Position numbers and translations under genes: made by a program
The notes under the pieces: generated by a model
Databases searched by the model: none
What the model was told of the DNA's origin: nothing
Seen by the model: the letters and a program-made list of their open reading frames with translations, nothing else
Shown here: one piece after another, positions 43,241-52,050 of the stretch
How positions within the stretch are numbered: the first letter of the stretch is position 1
Layout of the letters: the number at the start of each line of letters is the position of its first letter
DNA from: Streptomyces halobius
GTDB taxonomy: Bacteria > Actinomycetota > Actinomycetes > Streptomycetales > Streptomycetaceae
Length of the DNA stretch: 64,000 bases
Direction: 5' to 3'
Assembly: GCF_023277745.1 (NCBI RefSeq)
Contig: NZ_CP086322.1
Span: 8,804,001-8,868,000, forward strand

Positions 43241-44011
43241 ATGCGCACTACCCGTACCTTGCTCAGCTCCGCAGCCTCCGCCGCCATCACCGTGGTCCTC
43301 GCGACCTCCACTCCCGTAGCCCATGCCGCCACCGCGTCCGATGACTGGGGACAGGATGAATCCGGGTATTCCGTCAGCAGCGATCAGGATGAGGACTCCT
43401 GGACGAGTGGTCAGGACGGGACCGGAACGGGCGACCGGGAAAGATCTGAGACGGCCGGCCAGGACAAGACCGGGACCGGTGACGAGGCCAGGTCCGGGCC
43501 GGACGGTCAGGACAAGCCTGAGACGGGTGCCCGCGACAAGCCCGGGGCTGGTCAGGACAGGCCCGAGACGGCTGGTCAGGACAAGACGAAAACCGGTGGC
43601 CGCGACACGTCCGAGACGGCTGGTCAGGACAAGGCCGAGACGCCCGGCCAGGGCAAGGCCGATGCGGACGACCATGACAAGTCCGGCGCGGCCGGTCAGG
43701 ACAAGACCGGGGGCGACCGTGAGAAGTCCGCGGCAGGTGGTCAGGACAAGACGGCCACCGACCACCGCGACAAGTCCGGGGCGGGCGAACGCGACAGGTC
43801 TCAGAAGGGTGAGCACAACGAGGCAGGGAAGGGCGGCCAGGAGAAGCCCGGGCAGGGCCGGAAGCCGCATGGCGGGGTGCACACCGGCGGCGGGGCCATG
43901 GCCGTGTCCGGCAGCAGCCTGGCGGCCGGCTCGGCCCTGATTCTCGGTGGCCTCGGCACCGGGGCGTACATGCTGCGCCGCCGTAACCCTTCCGGCCGGG
44001 AGGCAGCTTGA
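43241..44011 (+). CDS. Secreted repeat-rich surface protein next to a sortase
   Basis: 256 residues. A signal peptide is seen ('MRTTRTLLSSAASAAITVVLATSTPVAHAAT'). The body is a very hydrophilic repeat built from short units such as 'GQDKTGTGD', 'AGQDKTKTGGRD' and 'AGQDKAETPGQ', rich in Gly, Asp, Lys and Glu. The C-terminal end has a hydrophobic stretch 'AAGSALILGGLGTGAYML' followed by 'RRRNPSGREAA', a cell-wall or membrane anchor. No clear LPXTG is present. The downstream class F sortase is the expected partner. ATG at 43241 is fixed by the signal peptide. Confidence 0.8.
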   Translation: MRTTRTLLSSAASAAITVVLATSTPVAHAATASDDWGQDESGYSVSSDQDEDSWTSGQDGTGTGDRERSETAGQDKTGTGDEARSGPDGQDKPETGARDKPGAGQDRPETAGQDKTKTGGRDTSETAGQDKAETPGQGKADADDHDKSGAAGQDKTGGDREKSAAGGQDKTATDHRDKSGAGERDRSQKGEHNEAGKGGQEKPGQGRKPHGGVHTGGGAMAVSGSSLAAGSALILGGLGTGAYMLRRRNPSGREAA

Positions 44012-44033
44012 TCGAGCTCACCTTGCGCAGGCC

Positions 44034-44094
44034 CCAGACCTCAGACCTTCTTCCAGGCTCCAGACCTCAGACCCCAGACCATCTTCCAGGCCCA
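44034..44094. repeat. Two imperfect tandem copies (CCAGACCTCAGACC ... TTCCAGG)
   Basis: CCAGACCTCAGACC followed by a TCTTCCAGG end occurs twice between 44034 and 44094; the second copy has an extra CCCAGACCA. It lies in the gap between the surface protein and the sortase. Confidence 0.55.
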
Positions 44095-44221
44095 GGTTGC
44101 TGTGTGTACGTGGCCACCGTCGCCCGCCGACGGTGGCCACGGCGTTCCGTTCCGGTCGTCCGCAGCCCCGTGAGGCCCGCTCGACACCGAGGTGACGCTC
44201 GTTCCCGAAAGGCACCACCCA

Positions 44222-45127
44222 ATGACCACCCCGCAGCCGAACCAGCCGAGCTCTCACGTCCAGCCGAGCCTTCGAAGCCAACAGAGCCCCAAAGATCAGC
44301 CGAGCCCGCAAAGCCCGTCGAGACCTCAAGATCAACCGATCTGGCCAAGCCAGCAAAGCCCGTCGAGCCATCAGACCCCGTCGAATCAGCAGCCCCCGGC
44401 GAACCACCAGGGCTATTCGAGCCGACCGAAACCACCCCGCAGGACTCCCGCCCCTGCCCCCGCCCCCCGCTCCTTCGACCGCGCGCTGCTGTGGCCGGCC
44501 GGGGCGGTGCTGCTGGGGGCCTTCCTCGTCTATAACTCCGTGGACTTCACCGAGGACCCCGAACCTCGGGCGCGCCCTGCGGCGGCCGCCTCCGCCAAGC
44601 CCGGAGCGGCCGCCTCCAGCGCGCCCACCCCCACTGTCGGCCCGGCGTTGCCCCGTTCCGTCCCGAAGCAGCTCACAATCCCGGAGATCGCCGTCCAAGC
44701 GCCCTTCACACCGTTGTCCGTCAGCGCATCCGGCCAGCTCAACCCACCCCCCGCCGGGAACAACAATCTCGTCGGCTGGTACCGGGACGGGGTATCGCCC
44801 GGCGAGCGCGGCGCGTCGATCGTCGCCGGCCACGTCGACACCAAGACCGGACCGGGGGTATTCCTGCAGCTCAGCACGCTCAAGCGCGGGAGCACGGTGG
44901 ACGTCACCCGGGAAGACGGCATCATCGCGACGTTCAAGGTCGACTCCGTCGAGACGTTCAGCAAGGCGAACTTTCCCAACGACCGCGTCTACGGCGACAC
45001 CCCGTCCGCACAGCTACGCCTGATCACCTGCGGCGGCGCGTACGACCACAAGGCAAAGGACTACGTCGACAACGTGGTGGTCTTCGCCCACCTCGCCTCC
45101 ACGAAGCGCGCCGACCACCCGTCCTGA
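44222..45127 (+). CDS. Class F sortase
   Basis: 301 residues. A Pro/Gln/Ser-rich cytoplasmic-facing N-terminus of about 80 residues is followed by one TM segment 'ALLWPAGAVLLGAFLVYNSVDF', then the sortase barrel: 'IPEIAVQAPFTPL', 'GERGASIVAGHVDTKTGPGVFLQL' with the catalytic His, and 'QLRLITCGGAYDHKAKDYVDNVVVFAH' with the catalytic Cys. Class F enzymes attach surface proteins in actinobacteria. ATG 44222 has GAAAGG upstream. Coupled by order with the repeat protein. Confidence 0.9.
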   Translation: MTTPQPNQPSSHVQPSLRSQQSPKDQPSPQSPSRPQDQPIWPSQQSPSSHQTPSNQQPPANHQGYSSRPKPPRRTPAPAPAPRSFDRALLWPAGAVLLGAFLVYNSVDFTEDPEPRARPAAAASAKPGAAASSAPTPTVGPALPRSVPKQLTIPEIAVQAPFTPLSVSASGQLNPPPAGNNNLVGWYRDGVSPGERGASIVAGHVDTKTGPGVFLQLSTLKRGSTVDVTREDGIIATFKVDSVETFSKANFPNDRVYGDTPSAQLRLITCGGAYDHKAKDYVDNVVVFAHLASTKRADHPS

Positions 45128-45289
45128 ATGCCTGCGCGCAACGGCCGGGAACGGGTCTTTCGCCGAGCGGCCCCGTCAAGAGCCACTCAAGATGTCGATG
45201 CAGACGCATACTTCCCTGCATAGAGATGGAATGGAGGGGATTCAGGATGGGGGGATTCGGACTCCGTAGACGAGGGGAACCGGATCAGC

Positions 45290-45805
45290 ATGTCGCCGTC
45301 GGTGGTACGACTCGCTCAGTACGCGAAGACGGAGCTTGATGAGATCACAGGGGGCATGAACGACCCCTTCGACGTGGAAAGGACTGCCCTGACTTGGCGC
45401 TCCAAGGAGGAGCACTTCGGTGTCAGGCTGGGGGACCGCCTGGTGGCGCATGCCGGTCTGGTGCCGGTGCCGGTGTCGGTCGATGGCACCCGAATGCAGG
45501 TGGTGGGCATCGGTGGCGTGATCGTGGCGCCTGACCTGCGAGGACATGGGTTGGCGCGATTGGCCGTCACGTCCGCGGTGGAGCAAGCGCGCAGCATGGG
45601 ACCGGAGTTCGGACTCCTCTTCTGCTGGCCCGATCGGGTCCCCGTGTATCAGCGGCTGGGATGGCAGACCCTGGACGTCGACGTTCATGTTGAGCAGCCC
45701 GGCGAGTCGGTGGCCGTCATGCCGCTCAGGTCCATGTGGTTGCCGCTGCGGGAAGGAGCGCAGTGGCCACCAGGGCCGGTGCGCCTGCTGTCCCTGCCGA
45801 TGTGA
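45290..45805 (+). CDS. GNAT-family N-acetyltransferase
   Basis: 171 residues. 'VVGIGGVIVAPDLRGHGLARLAVTSAVEQARSMGPEFGLLFCWPDRVPVYQRLGW' has the acetyl-CoA pyrophosphate loop (Arg-Gly-His-Gly-Leu-Ala). The acceptor is unknown. The start ATG follows GGGGAA. Confidence 0.82.
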   Translation: MSPSVVRLAQYAKTELDEITGGMNDPFDVERTALTWRSKEEHFGVRLGDRLVAHAGLVPVPVSVDGTRMQVVGIGGVIVAPDLRGHGLARLAVTSAVEQARSMGPEFGLLFCWPDRVPVYQRLGWQTLDVDVHVEQPGESVAVMPLRSMWLPLREGAQWPPGPVRLLSLPM

Positions 45806-46121
45806 CGTCTGTTCGACTGCTCTGCTCTGTTCGGCTGCTCGGCTGGCTGTTCCGACCACGTGATCGCCGCGCGGCGACACCGGTCGGCCTCTGGTGTCGC
45901 TGACGTGGCGTCGTATCAGGCCACCGCACCCTGCCTGCTGCAGACCGCACTCGTTGCGACTGTACCTACTAGTATGTATGGTCGTGATCATGGACGCGAG
46001 AGGGCGACTCGTCCATAGCACCCGTGAGCCGCTGTGGAAGCGCGGCCACCTGGTCGCCGATGAAGAACCAGCGATGATGAAGAACCAGTGACGCAGCCAC
46101 CTTGAAAGGGGAATTGCCGTC

Positions 46122-46532
46122 ATGCCATTTGTTCGTATTGACGCGTTGAGGGTCGACAGCGATCGCCTCGACGCGCTCGGCCGCGCCGCGCACGACGCTT
46201 TGGTCGAGACGATCGGCTTTCCGCCCGACGACCTGTTCCAGGTCCTGACCAGTCACGACGGCACCAGCAGCACATTGCGCTACGACAATTTCCTCGGTGT
46301 GCACCGCGATGATGGCATCGTGTACGTCGCGATCACGATGCGCTCCGGGCGCACGCCCGCACAGAAGCAGGCGTTGTACCGGCGCATCGCCGAGCTCGCC
46401 CATGAGTACGCAGGGACCGAGCCGCGGAATGTGTTCGTCACCCTGACCGAGAACGAGTCGATCGACTGGTCGTTCGGCGACGGGGTGGCGCAGTATGTTG
46501 CGTCCTCCGATGCTGCCGGCGCGCCCTTGTGA
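46122..46532 (+). CDS. Tautomerase-superfamily protein
   Basis: 136 residues. Pro2, the expected catalytic base after Met removal, is followed by 'FVRIDALRVDSDRLDALGRAAHDALVETIGFPPDDLFQVLT', and 'RNVFVTLTENESIDWSFGDGVAQY' matches the long tautomerase/malonate-semialdehyde-decarboxylase-like type. Upstream, around 45963-45985, the AT-richer TACTAGTA palindrome may be an operator. Confidence 0.82.
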   Translation: MPFVRIDALRVDSDRLDALGRAAHDALVETIGFPPDDLFQVLTSHDGTSSTLRYDNFLGVHRDDGIVYVAITMRSGRTPAQKQALYRRIAELAHEYAGTEPRNVFVTLTENESIDWSFGDGVAQYVASSDAAGAPL

Positions 46533-46592
46533 CGCCGCGGGGCGTGACGTGACGCTTGCCGATGGCCCCTAGGCAACTAGGTATGATCAACC

Positions 46593-47024
46593 ATGATCAT
46601 TCGCCGAGAGGACGACTACGAGATCGATACCGATCCCGACCGTCTCGACATCGACCTGATACATCACTGGCTCTCGACCGACGCGTTCTGGGCTCTGGGA
46701 CGCAGTCGCGAGACGGTTGAGCAGTCGGCCCGCGCTTCTCTCAACTTCGGTCTCTACGAGGCGAATGGGACACAGATTGCCTACGCGCGCGTCGTTACGG
46801 ACCTGACGACCTTCGCCTGGCTCTGCGATGTCTACGTCGACCCCGCCCACCGCGGCACCGGCCTCGGCACCTGGCTGGCTGCCGCGGTGCGCGACCACCT
46901 CGCTCCGTACAAGCTCAAGCGGGTGCTGCTGTCCACCCTTGACGCGCACGGCGTTTACGCGAAAGTCGGCTTCGTCCCCTTCCTCGATCCCGGGAAGCTG
47001 ATGATCATGGGCTCTGTGCAGTGA
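46593..47024 (+). CDS. GNAT-family N-acetyltransferase, possibly leaderless
   Basis: 143 residues with 'FAWLCDVYVDPAHRGTGLGTWLAAAVRDHLAPYKLKRVLLSTLDAHGVYAKVGFVPF'. The acetyl-CoA loop is complete. TATGAT at 46582-46587 stands 5 bp before the ATG and no ribosome site is seen, so the transcript probably begins at the start codon. It resembles the arylamine/spermidine-like small acetyltransferases, but the acceptor is open. Confidence 0.82.
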   Translation: MIIRREDDYEIDTDPDRLDIDLIHHWLSTDAFWALGRSRETVEQSARASLNFGLYEANGTQIAYARVVTDLTTFAWLCDVYVDPAHRGTGLGTWLAAAVRDHLAPYKLKRVLLSTLDAHGVYAKVGFVPFLDPGKLMIMGSVQ

Positions 47025-47268
47025 GCGCGGATGCCGGAGGCCGCGGGCGCACGGGGCGGTGAGCTTCCAGAGCTCAACCGTTCGTGCCCCGGATGCCCGG
47101 CGTGCATCGGAACGATGCCGCGGGGCGTGCGAGTTGACGGTGGTGACGGTCGGGTCGGTTGCAGAACATGTATCAGCGCCCATGCCTTGACGCTTACGTG
47201 ACGGATTCCCCGTCCGCTCCAGCGGGAGGGAAGGGCAGCCACGCGCGAATCAACTCCGGTCCGGCGGA

Positions 47269-47570
47269 TTGACCGTCCGGTACGTGGGAGGGCCGGCCGC
47301 GGTCCTGGAGATCGCGGGTGTGCGATTGCTGACCGATCCCACCTTCGATCCGCCCGGCGAATACGAGCCGACTTCCTCACCTCGCCCACGACCGGGCGGC
47401 GGAGGCGGCCGGCGTCCTCGGTGCGCGACAGGTCGTACCGCTACATTACGAGCACCGGGGACACTTCACCCAAGGCGCCGACGCGCTGACCGACGCGTTC
47501 GAACGAGCCGGTCTCGTAGGCGGGTTGCGTCTGCTGAAGCCGGGGGAGGGGTTCACGCGCTCTGAACGGG
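47269..47570 (+). pseudogene. Metallo-beta-lactamase-fold protein remnant
   Basis: The start 'TVRYVGGPAAVLEIAGVRLLTDPTFDPPGEYE' and, after a change of frame, 'LAHDRAAEAAGVLGARQVVPLHYEHRGHFTQG...FERAGLVGGLRLLKPGEGF' are the two ends of an UlaG-like MBL-fold hydrolase. The metal-binding HxHxDH centre is deleted. Confidence 0.65.
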
Positions 47571-47984
47571 CGTGGCGCGCCATCGCCCTGCACACCAACC
47601 GGGCGTCCTGAAGTTCACGGAGCCGGAGGTGGCGCTGGTGACCGCGGGCGTCGAGTCGTCGAGTACGCCGACGAGCGTTTCCGGCCGAGCGGGCAGGCCG
47701 TCACCCACACCTCAGCCCGTCCCTGCAGGGCCAGGGGTTGGCCATCCAGTACGAAAGTACTGTAACTGGTCGTGATGTGGTGGTGCCGCTCTGCGTCCAA
47801 CGCGGCGTGCTGCAGTGCATTTTCCCTTGCCATTCAGCAGCAGTATGTCCGTATTGCACCCCCTGTCGGGCTTGCTGTACGATACTAATGTACTAATCGG
47901 GCCTAGGTCAGGATGCCGTCCTCCCGACCACCCGCCCGCCGCGTACTCACTCACCCACGCGCCCACCCCCAAGGAGCGACCCTC

Positions 47985-48463
47985 ATGAAGCCTCCCGCCA
48001 TCTCCCCCGTGCCTCGGCGCGGCACCCATCACCTGGCGGGCAAGGTCCTCATCGACACCGCCGGCCCGAACGACTTCAACACCCCCGTCACCCACCCCAT
48101 GCCGTCCCCCTGGCCAGGCACGCCCGCCCCATCCTCAACCCCGTCAGTACCGACAGCCTCGGCGAGCAGATCCAGCGCGCCTTCCCCGACGCCAAGGTCG
48201 TCAAGGTCTTCAACACGCTCGCCGCCCACCTGATGACCGACCCCGCCGCACTGGCGGACGGCGATCACACCCTTTTCCTCAGCGGTAACGACGGACACGC
48301 GAAGCAGCAGGTCACCGAATTGCTGGCCGCCTATGGATGGTCGGACATCATCGACCTGGGCGAGATCACCACCGTACGTGCGACCGAGATGATCCAGCCC
48401 CTCCATCTCAGCCTCGTTGGCACCCTGGGCAACGAGCACTTCAATTTCAAGATTGTCCGCTGA
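47985..48463 (+). pseudogene. NAD(P)-binding (F420-dependent NADP reductase-like) gene remnant
   Basis: The pieces 'HHLAGKVLIDTAGPNDFN', then 'STDSLGEQIQRAFPDAKVVKVFNTLAAHLMTDPAALADGDHTLFLSGNDGHAKQQVTELLAAYGWSDIIDLGEI...NFKIVR' match the NpdG-type family. The Rossmann start is missing and the frame changes near 48120. A good AAGGAG and ATG (47985) and an AT-richer promoter with repeated TACTAA (47883-47897) are still present, so the deletion is internal. Confidence 0.7.
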
Positions 48464-48516
48464 AGCCAACGGCTTCCCACCCCCGCATTCCTGCTTTCCC
48501 CTTCCGGAGCCACGCC

Positions 48517-49683
48517 ATGACCTCCTTGCACCGCCGTGTCACCGCCGCCGAGCGACGCGCCCGCCTCGGTCGCCGGTATCTGCTGGCCACCGCAGCGCGG
48601 GTGAAGACGCCGGACGAGGTCACCGACGCGCTCATCGGCCTGCACGGCACCGACCCGGCGACCGTCTTCCTGACCGCCGCCGCCCGTCTGGCCGAGCCGA
48701 CGGTCACGGTGGTGGAGCGGGCGCTGTACGAGGAACGAACACTGGCCCGCATACGGTGCATGCGCCGCACCATGTTCGTCATCCCCGCCCGCCTCGCGCC
48801 CGCCATCCAGGCGGCGACCGGCAAGGACACCTACCGCGACCGTGCGAGCGCCATCGACCGGCTCCACAAGGCGGTCGGGTGGGACGAGCGCCGCTACACC
48901 GCGGCCGAGGAGGCCGCCCTGGCCGTCCTCGCAGCGCGGGGCGAGGCCACCGCCGCCGAACTCGCCGACGCCGTCCCCGCCCTGCGCGAGCAGATCACCA
49001 TGTTCCCCGGCAAGCCGTACCAGTCCCGCCAGCGCGTCTGCGCCACCGTCCTGGGCGTACTCGCCGCCGAAGGCCGCATCCGTCGGGCTCGTCCGGCCGG
49101 CAACTGGACCTCCGCACAGTTCCGCTGGGCCCTGGCCGAACCCCTTCCCGGGCTGCCCGCAGCCGAGGCGAAGGCCACCCTCGCCCGTCACTACCTCGCC
49201 GCTTTCGGGCCCGTCACCGAAGCGGACCTGAAGTGGTGGACGGGCTGGACGCTGACCGACACCCGCAAGGCCATCGCCGCGACCGGCGCCGAAGCCGTCG
49301 ACCTCGATGAGGGAACCGGCTACCTCCTGCCCGAAGACCTTGAACCGGCCACCGCGCCGGAACCCTGGGTCGCACTGCTGCCCGGACTCGATCCCACCCC
49401 CATGGGCTGGCGCCACCGGGACTGGTACCTCAACTCCGACCACACCACTGCACTGTTCGACCGCAACGGCAACATTGGTCCCACCATCTGGGCAGACGGC
49501 CGCATCATCGGTGCCTGGGCCCAACGCCCCGACGGCCGCGTCAACCACCACCTGCTCACCGACCCCGGCCGCGAAGCCCGAACCGCCATCGAATCCGAAA
49601 TCGCCCGCCTGACCGACTTCCTCGGCGGAACCCGCGTCACCCCGTGCTACCGAACTCCCCTTGAACGCACGCTTGCCGCCTGA
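48517..49683 (+). CDS. Winged-helix DNA-binding protein of the AlkZ/YcaQ (HTH_42) superfamily
   Basis: 388 residues. 'RRYLLATAARVKTPDEVTDALIGLHGTDPATVFLTAAARL' begins the domain; 'MRRTMFVIPARLAP', 'GKPYQSRQRVCATVLGVLAAEGRIRRARPAGNW' and 'LPGLDPTPMGWRHRDWYL' follow the tandem winged-helix order. AlkZ of the azinomycin producer and YcaQ are DNA-crosslink glycosylases; their Q-phi-Q or Q-phi-D catalytic motif is replaced here by 'LHGTDP', so glycosylase activity is uncertain. ATG 48517 follows GGAG by 8 bases. Confidence 0.8.
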   Translation: MTSLHRRVTAAERRARLGRRYLLATAARVKTPDEVTDALIGLHGTDPATVFLTAAARLAEPTVTVVERALYEERTLARIRCMRRTMFVIPARLAPAIQAATGKDTYRDRASAIDRLHKAVGWDERRYTAAEEAALAVLAARGEATAAELADAVPALREQITMFPGKPYQSRQRVCATVLGVLAAEGRIRRARPAGNWTSAQFRWALAEPLPGLPAAEAKATLARHYLAAFGPVTEADLKWWTGWTLTDTRKAIAATGAEAVDLDEGTGYLLPEDLEPATAPEPWVALLPGLDPTPMGWRHRDWYLNSDHTTALFDRNGNIGPTIWADGRIIGAWAQRPDGRVNHHLLTDPGREARTAIESEIARLTDFLGGTRVTPCYRTPLERTLAA

Positions 49684-49720
49684 GAGTTGTCCATATCGGG
49701 CGGACGGAACCCGGTGGACC

Positions 49721-49760
49721 ATTGCGGTGGCCTGCGGTGGCCTGCGGTGGCCTGCGGTGG
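49721..49760. repeat. 10-bp tandem repeat (CCTGCGGTGG)
   Basis: Three exact copies at 49731-49760 are preceded by one imperfect copy (ATTGCGGTGG, 49721-49730). It lies just downstream of the winged-helix gene. Confidence 0.8.
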
Positions 49761-49852
49761 AGCTTCTCTCTGTTGGAGTCGCCTTGGGCACGCAGCCCCG
49801 CTGTGCTGCGGCTGGAGAAGAGAAGGCAGCACAGCGGGGGAGGGCGGCCGGT

Positions 49853-50188
49853 TCAGCCGAGCGGTGTGCCCACGGGGAGACCACCGATCATCGGCGCCTG
49901 AGAGCCGCCGACTCGGGCGGTGTCGCCGATCGCCTTGCCGACCGCGGTGTCGTTCGTGGTCTTCAGCGTGTCGGTGACCTTGTCGAGCGAGCCGACAATT
50001 GCGTTGACCTCCAGGTCATCGACCGGGTTCTTCAGGTCCTGCGTGTTCGCCGTGGCCGAGTCCAGCAGTTGCTTCCCCTCCTGGGCCTGCGGCAGAGCGT
50101 TGTCCACGTCCATGGCGAAGGCGGGGGAGCCAGCCCCCAGGGCCATCACAGAACCGCCAACGACCGCAGCAACCTTCGTGCGCTTCAC
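49853..50188 (-). CDS. Small secreted protein of unknown function
   Basis: 111 residues with a signal peptide 'VKRTKVAAVVGGSVMALGAGSPAFAMD' and a mature part of about 85 residues rich in Asp, Asn and Thr ('ALPQAQEGKQLLDSATANTQDLKNPVDDLEV'). GTG at 50188 follows AAGGGA. It resembles the short secreted proteins often seen in Streptomyces; no function can be given. Confidence 0.65.
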   Translation of the reverse strand: MKRTKVAAVVGGSVMALGAGSPAFAMDVDNALPQAQEGKQLLDSATANTQDLKNPVDDLEVNAIVGSLDKVTDTLKTTNDTAVGKAIGDTARVGGSQAPMIGGLPVGTPLG

Positions 50189-51043
50189 TTCAGCGTCCCT
50201 TTCTGACCAGTAGCAGTCTTCGTCGGTCGCGACCATCGCGCCGTCCGAACAACTCACCGAGTGCCCGGAACTCTACTGTCGTCACATCTAACGTTGATCA
50301 CCTCGGACAGAAACTCCCTGACGGCAGGGATACTTGACCATCACCCGATCGAGTTTGCGTGTCGTGCAGGCCGGGGCGGTGCTGGTGGCGGGCCGGATTC
50401 AGGGACGGGTGGGTGTCGGGGACGGGTGGTGTCAGGGATCGGCCGAGGAGGGGATCGTCGTCGCCTGCTGTTGTCAGTGCTGACGGCTAGGGTTCGCGCA
50501 TGAGTTCAATGCTCACGGCGGTCTCCCCGGCCCGCTGCCCCGGCTCTCCCACCCGGATACAGCCGTGCGACGCATCCTGCCCGTCGTGTTCGCCTACGCG
50601 GACGCGCCCGCCTCCTGCCCCCGGTCGCGGAGACCCGCGCAGCGGCCCGTATGTTCCTGCGCAAGCGGGGGGTGTCCAACGCGTCGGCACTGTCCGCCCT
50701 GCGTCGAGTCGCCACCGGAGCGGACCCGGAGACCGGGCTCGCCGCCATCCGCGCGCTCATGGGGCTTGGGAAGTCATCGGACGACGAAGTCGTAACGCTG
50801 CTGCTGAACATACTGGCCGTGTCGACGGCGGCCGCACCACTGGACGGCGTGGCTGGCGGTTCGACACCAACGCCTGTGCCTGGCTGGGGGGCTGGGAGCG
50901 CGGGCCCAACTCGTCGTGTCCACCCTGCGTGCCCTGCGCGACGCGGCAGATGAGGTGGACGAGGACGGGGCGGAACTGCGAGTGGCCGCCGCGCAGAGAA
51001 CGATCTTCCTGTCCTTCCGTCCAGAGCGAATTGGAGAACTACG
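50189..51043. other. 850-bp gap, probably degenerate coding sequence
   Basis: From 50651 a plus-strand frame reads 'RGVSNASALSALRRVATGADPETGLAAIRALMGLGKSSDDEVVTLLLNILAVSTAA', which looks like protein, then other frames continue ('VVSTLRALRDAADEVDEDGAELRVAAAQRTIFLSF'). No family is recognised and no single frame spans it. It may be a relic or an unrecognised gene with frameshifts. Confidence 0.3.
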
Positions 51044-51808
51044 GTGCTGTCCGTGCATGTCGCCCGATTAGGTGCGGGCGAATATCTCAGTCGCGGCGCT
51101 GATCTCACGTACTACGCCGCGAGCACCATGAAGATGGCCGTACTCGCGGCCCTGCACCGCAGTGACCTCGACCTGGACGCGCCGGTTCCCATACGCAACC
51201 GGTTCATATCAGCCGTGCCCGCACCGCCCTTTGGCATCACGCCGGACTGGGCGGCCGATTCCGGCACATGGCGGCTGCTGGGCACGAGCGCGTCATTGCG
51301 CTGGCTGGCGCGGCGAATGATCGCCCACTCCTCCGACCTCGCCACGAACATCTGTATTTCCCACGTGGGCCTCGACGCCGTGAATGAGATATGGCGCCTG
51401 GCCGGAGCCCGGCACAGCGTCACCCATCGCGGAATCGAGGATTACGCCGCCCGCGCCGCCGGGGTAACCAATCTGGTCACCGCAGCTGATCTCTCCCGGC
51501 TCCTGTGCTGGCTCCCGCCTGAGCTGCTGGACCAGCTTGCCGCCAATGTGCACCGAATCGACCTGCCGGCCGGGTTGCCCGCAGGGACGCGGATCGCGCT
51601 CAAGAACGGATGGGTCCGGGGTATCCGTCACAGCGCCGGAATCGTATATCCCCCGGATGCCGCGCCCTATGTCATCTCCATTTGCTACTCGGGCCGGCTC
51701 GCCATGGGACGGCACGTGGACGACCCTGCCGCACGCCTCCTCGCCAGAATTTCGGCCGGCATCTGGTCACGCCGGCACTCGCTGCGACTAAGGGGGCATG
51801 CGTTCTGA
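51044..51808 (+). CDS. Serine hydrolase of the class A beta-lactamase/penicillin-binding fold
   Basis: 254 residues. 'YYAASTMKMAVLAAL' holds the Ser-X-X-Lys active site, 'IAHSSDLATNICISHVG' stands for the SDN loop, and 'RIALKNGWVRGIRHSAGIVYP' has 'KNG' instead of the usual KTG. No signal peptide is present at this start, so the protein may be cytoplasmic or the true N-terminus may lie in the degenerate stretch upstream. Whether it hydrolyses beta-lactams is unclear. Confidence 0.7.
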   Translation: MLSVHVARLGAGEYLSRGADLTYYAASTMKMAVLAALHRSDLDLDAPVPIRNRFISAVPAPPFGITPDWAADSGTWRLLGTSASLRWLARRMIAHSSDLATNICISHVGLDAVNEIWRLAGARHSVTHRGIEDYAARAAGVTNLVTAADLSRLLCWLPPELLDQLAANVHRIDLPAGLPAGTRIALKNGWVRGIRHSAGIVYPPDAAPYVISICYSGRLAMGRHVDDPAARLLARISAGIWSRRHSLRLRGHAF

Positions 51809-52050
51809 GGATAGGTCAATTGCCGCCGTAGGGTGATCGTCATGGCAGTGGCCGCCACCGCAGCTGCCAACGGCACCGTAAAGCGCCACGCCATGACACG
51901 TAAGAACGCATGACGTCACTGTTCCCGTTTACGTCGTCACGTTGAGGCATGCGGGCGGCTGAACTGGCCGATGCCTACGAGCGGGTGGCGGGAACCCCAG
52001 AGCCCCGTGTGCCCGTACGCCGCCCCGCTCACACGTCCCTCGGGTGCCCA

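Noticed and set aside
15241..47911. Shared 14-mer CGGGCCTAGGTCAG at 15249 and 47898
   Set aside because: A 14-base match is expected by chance several times in 64 kb of this composition; neither copy has other matching flanks, so it is not taken as an attachment or IS-end site.
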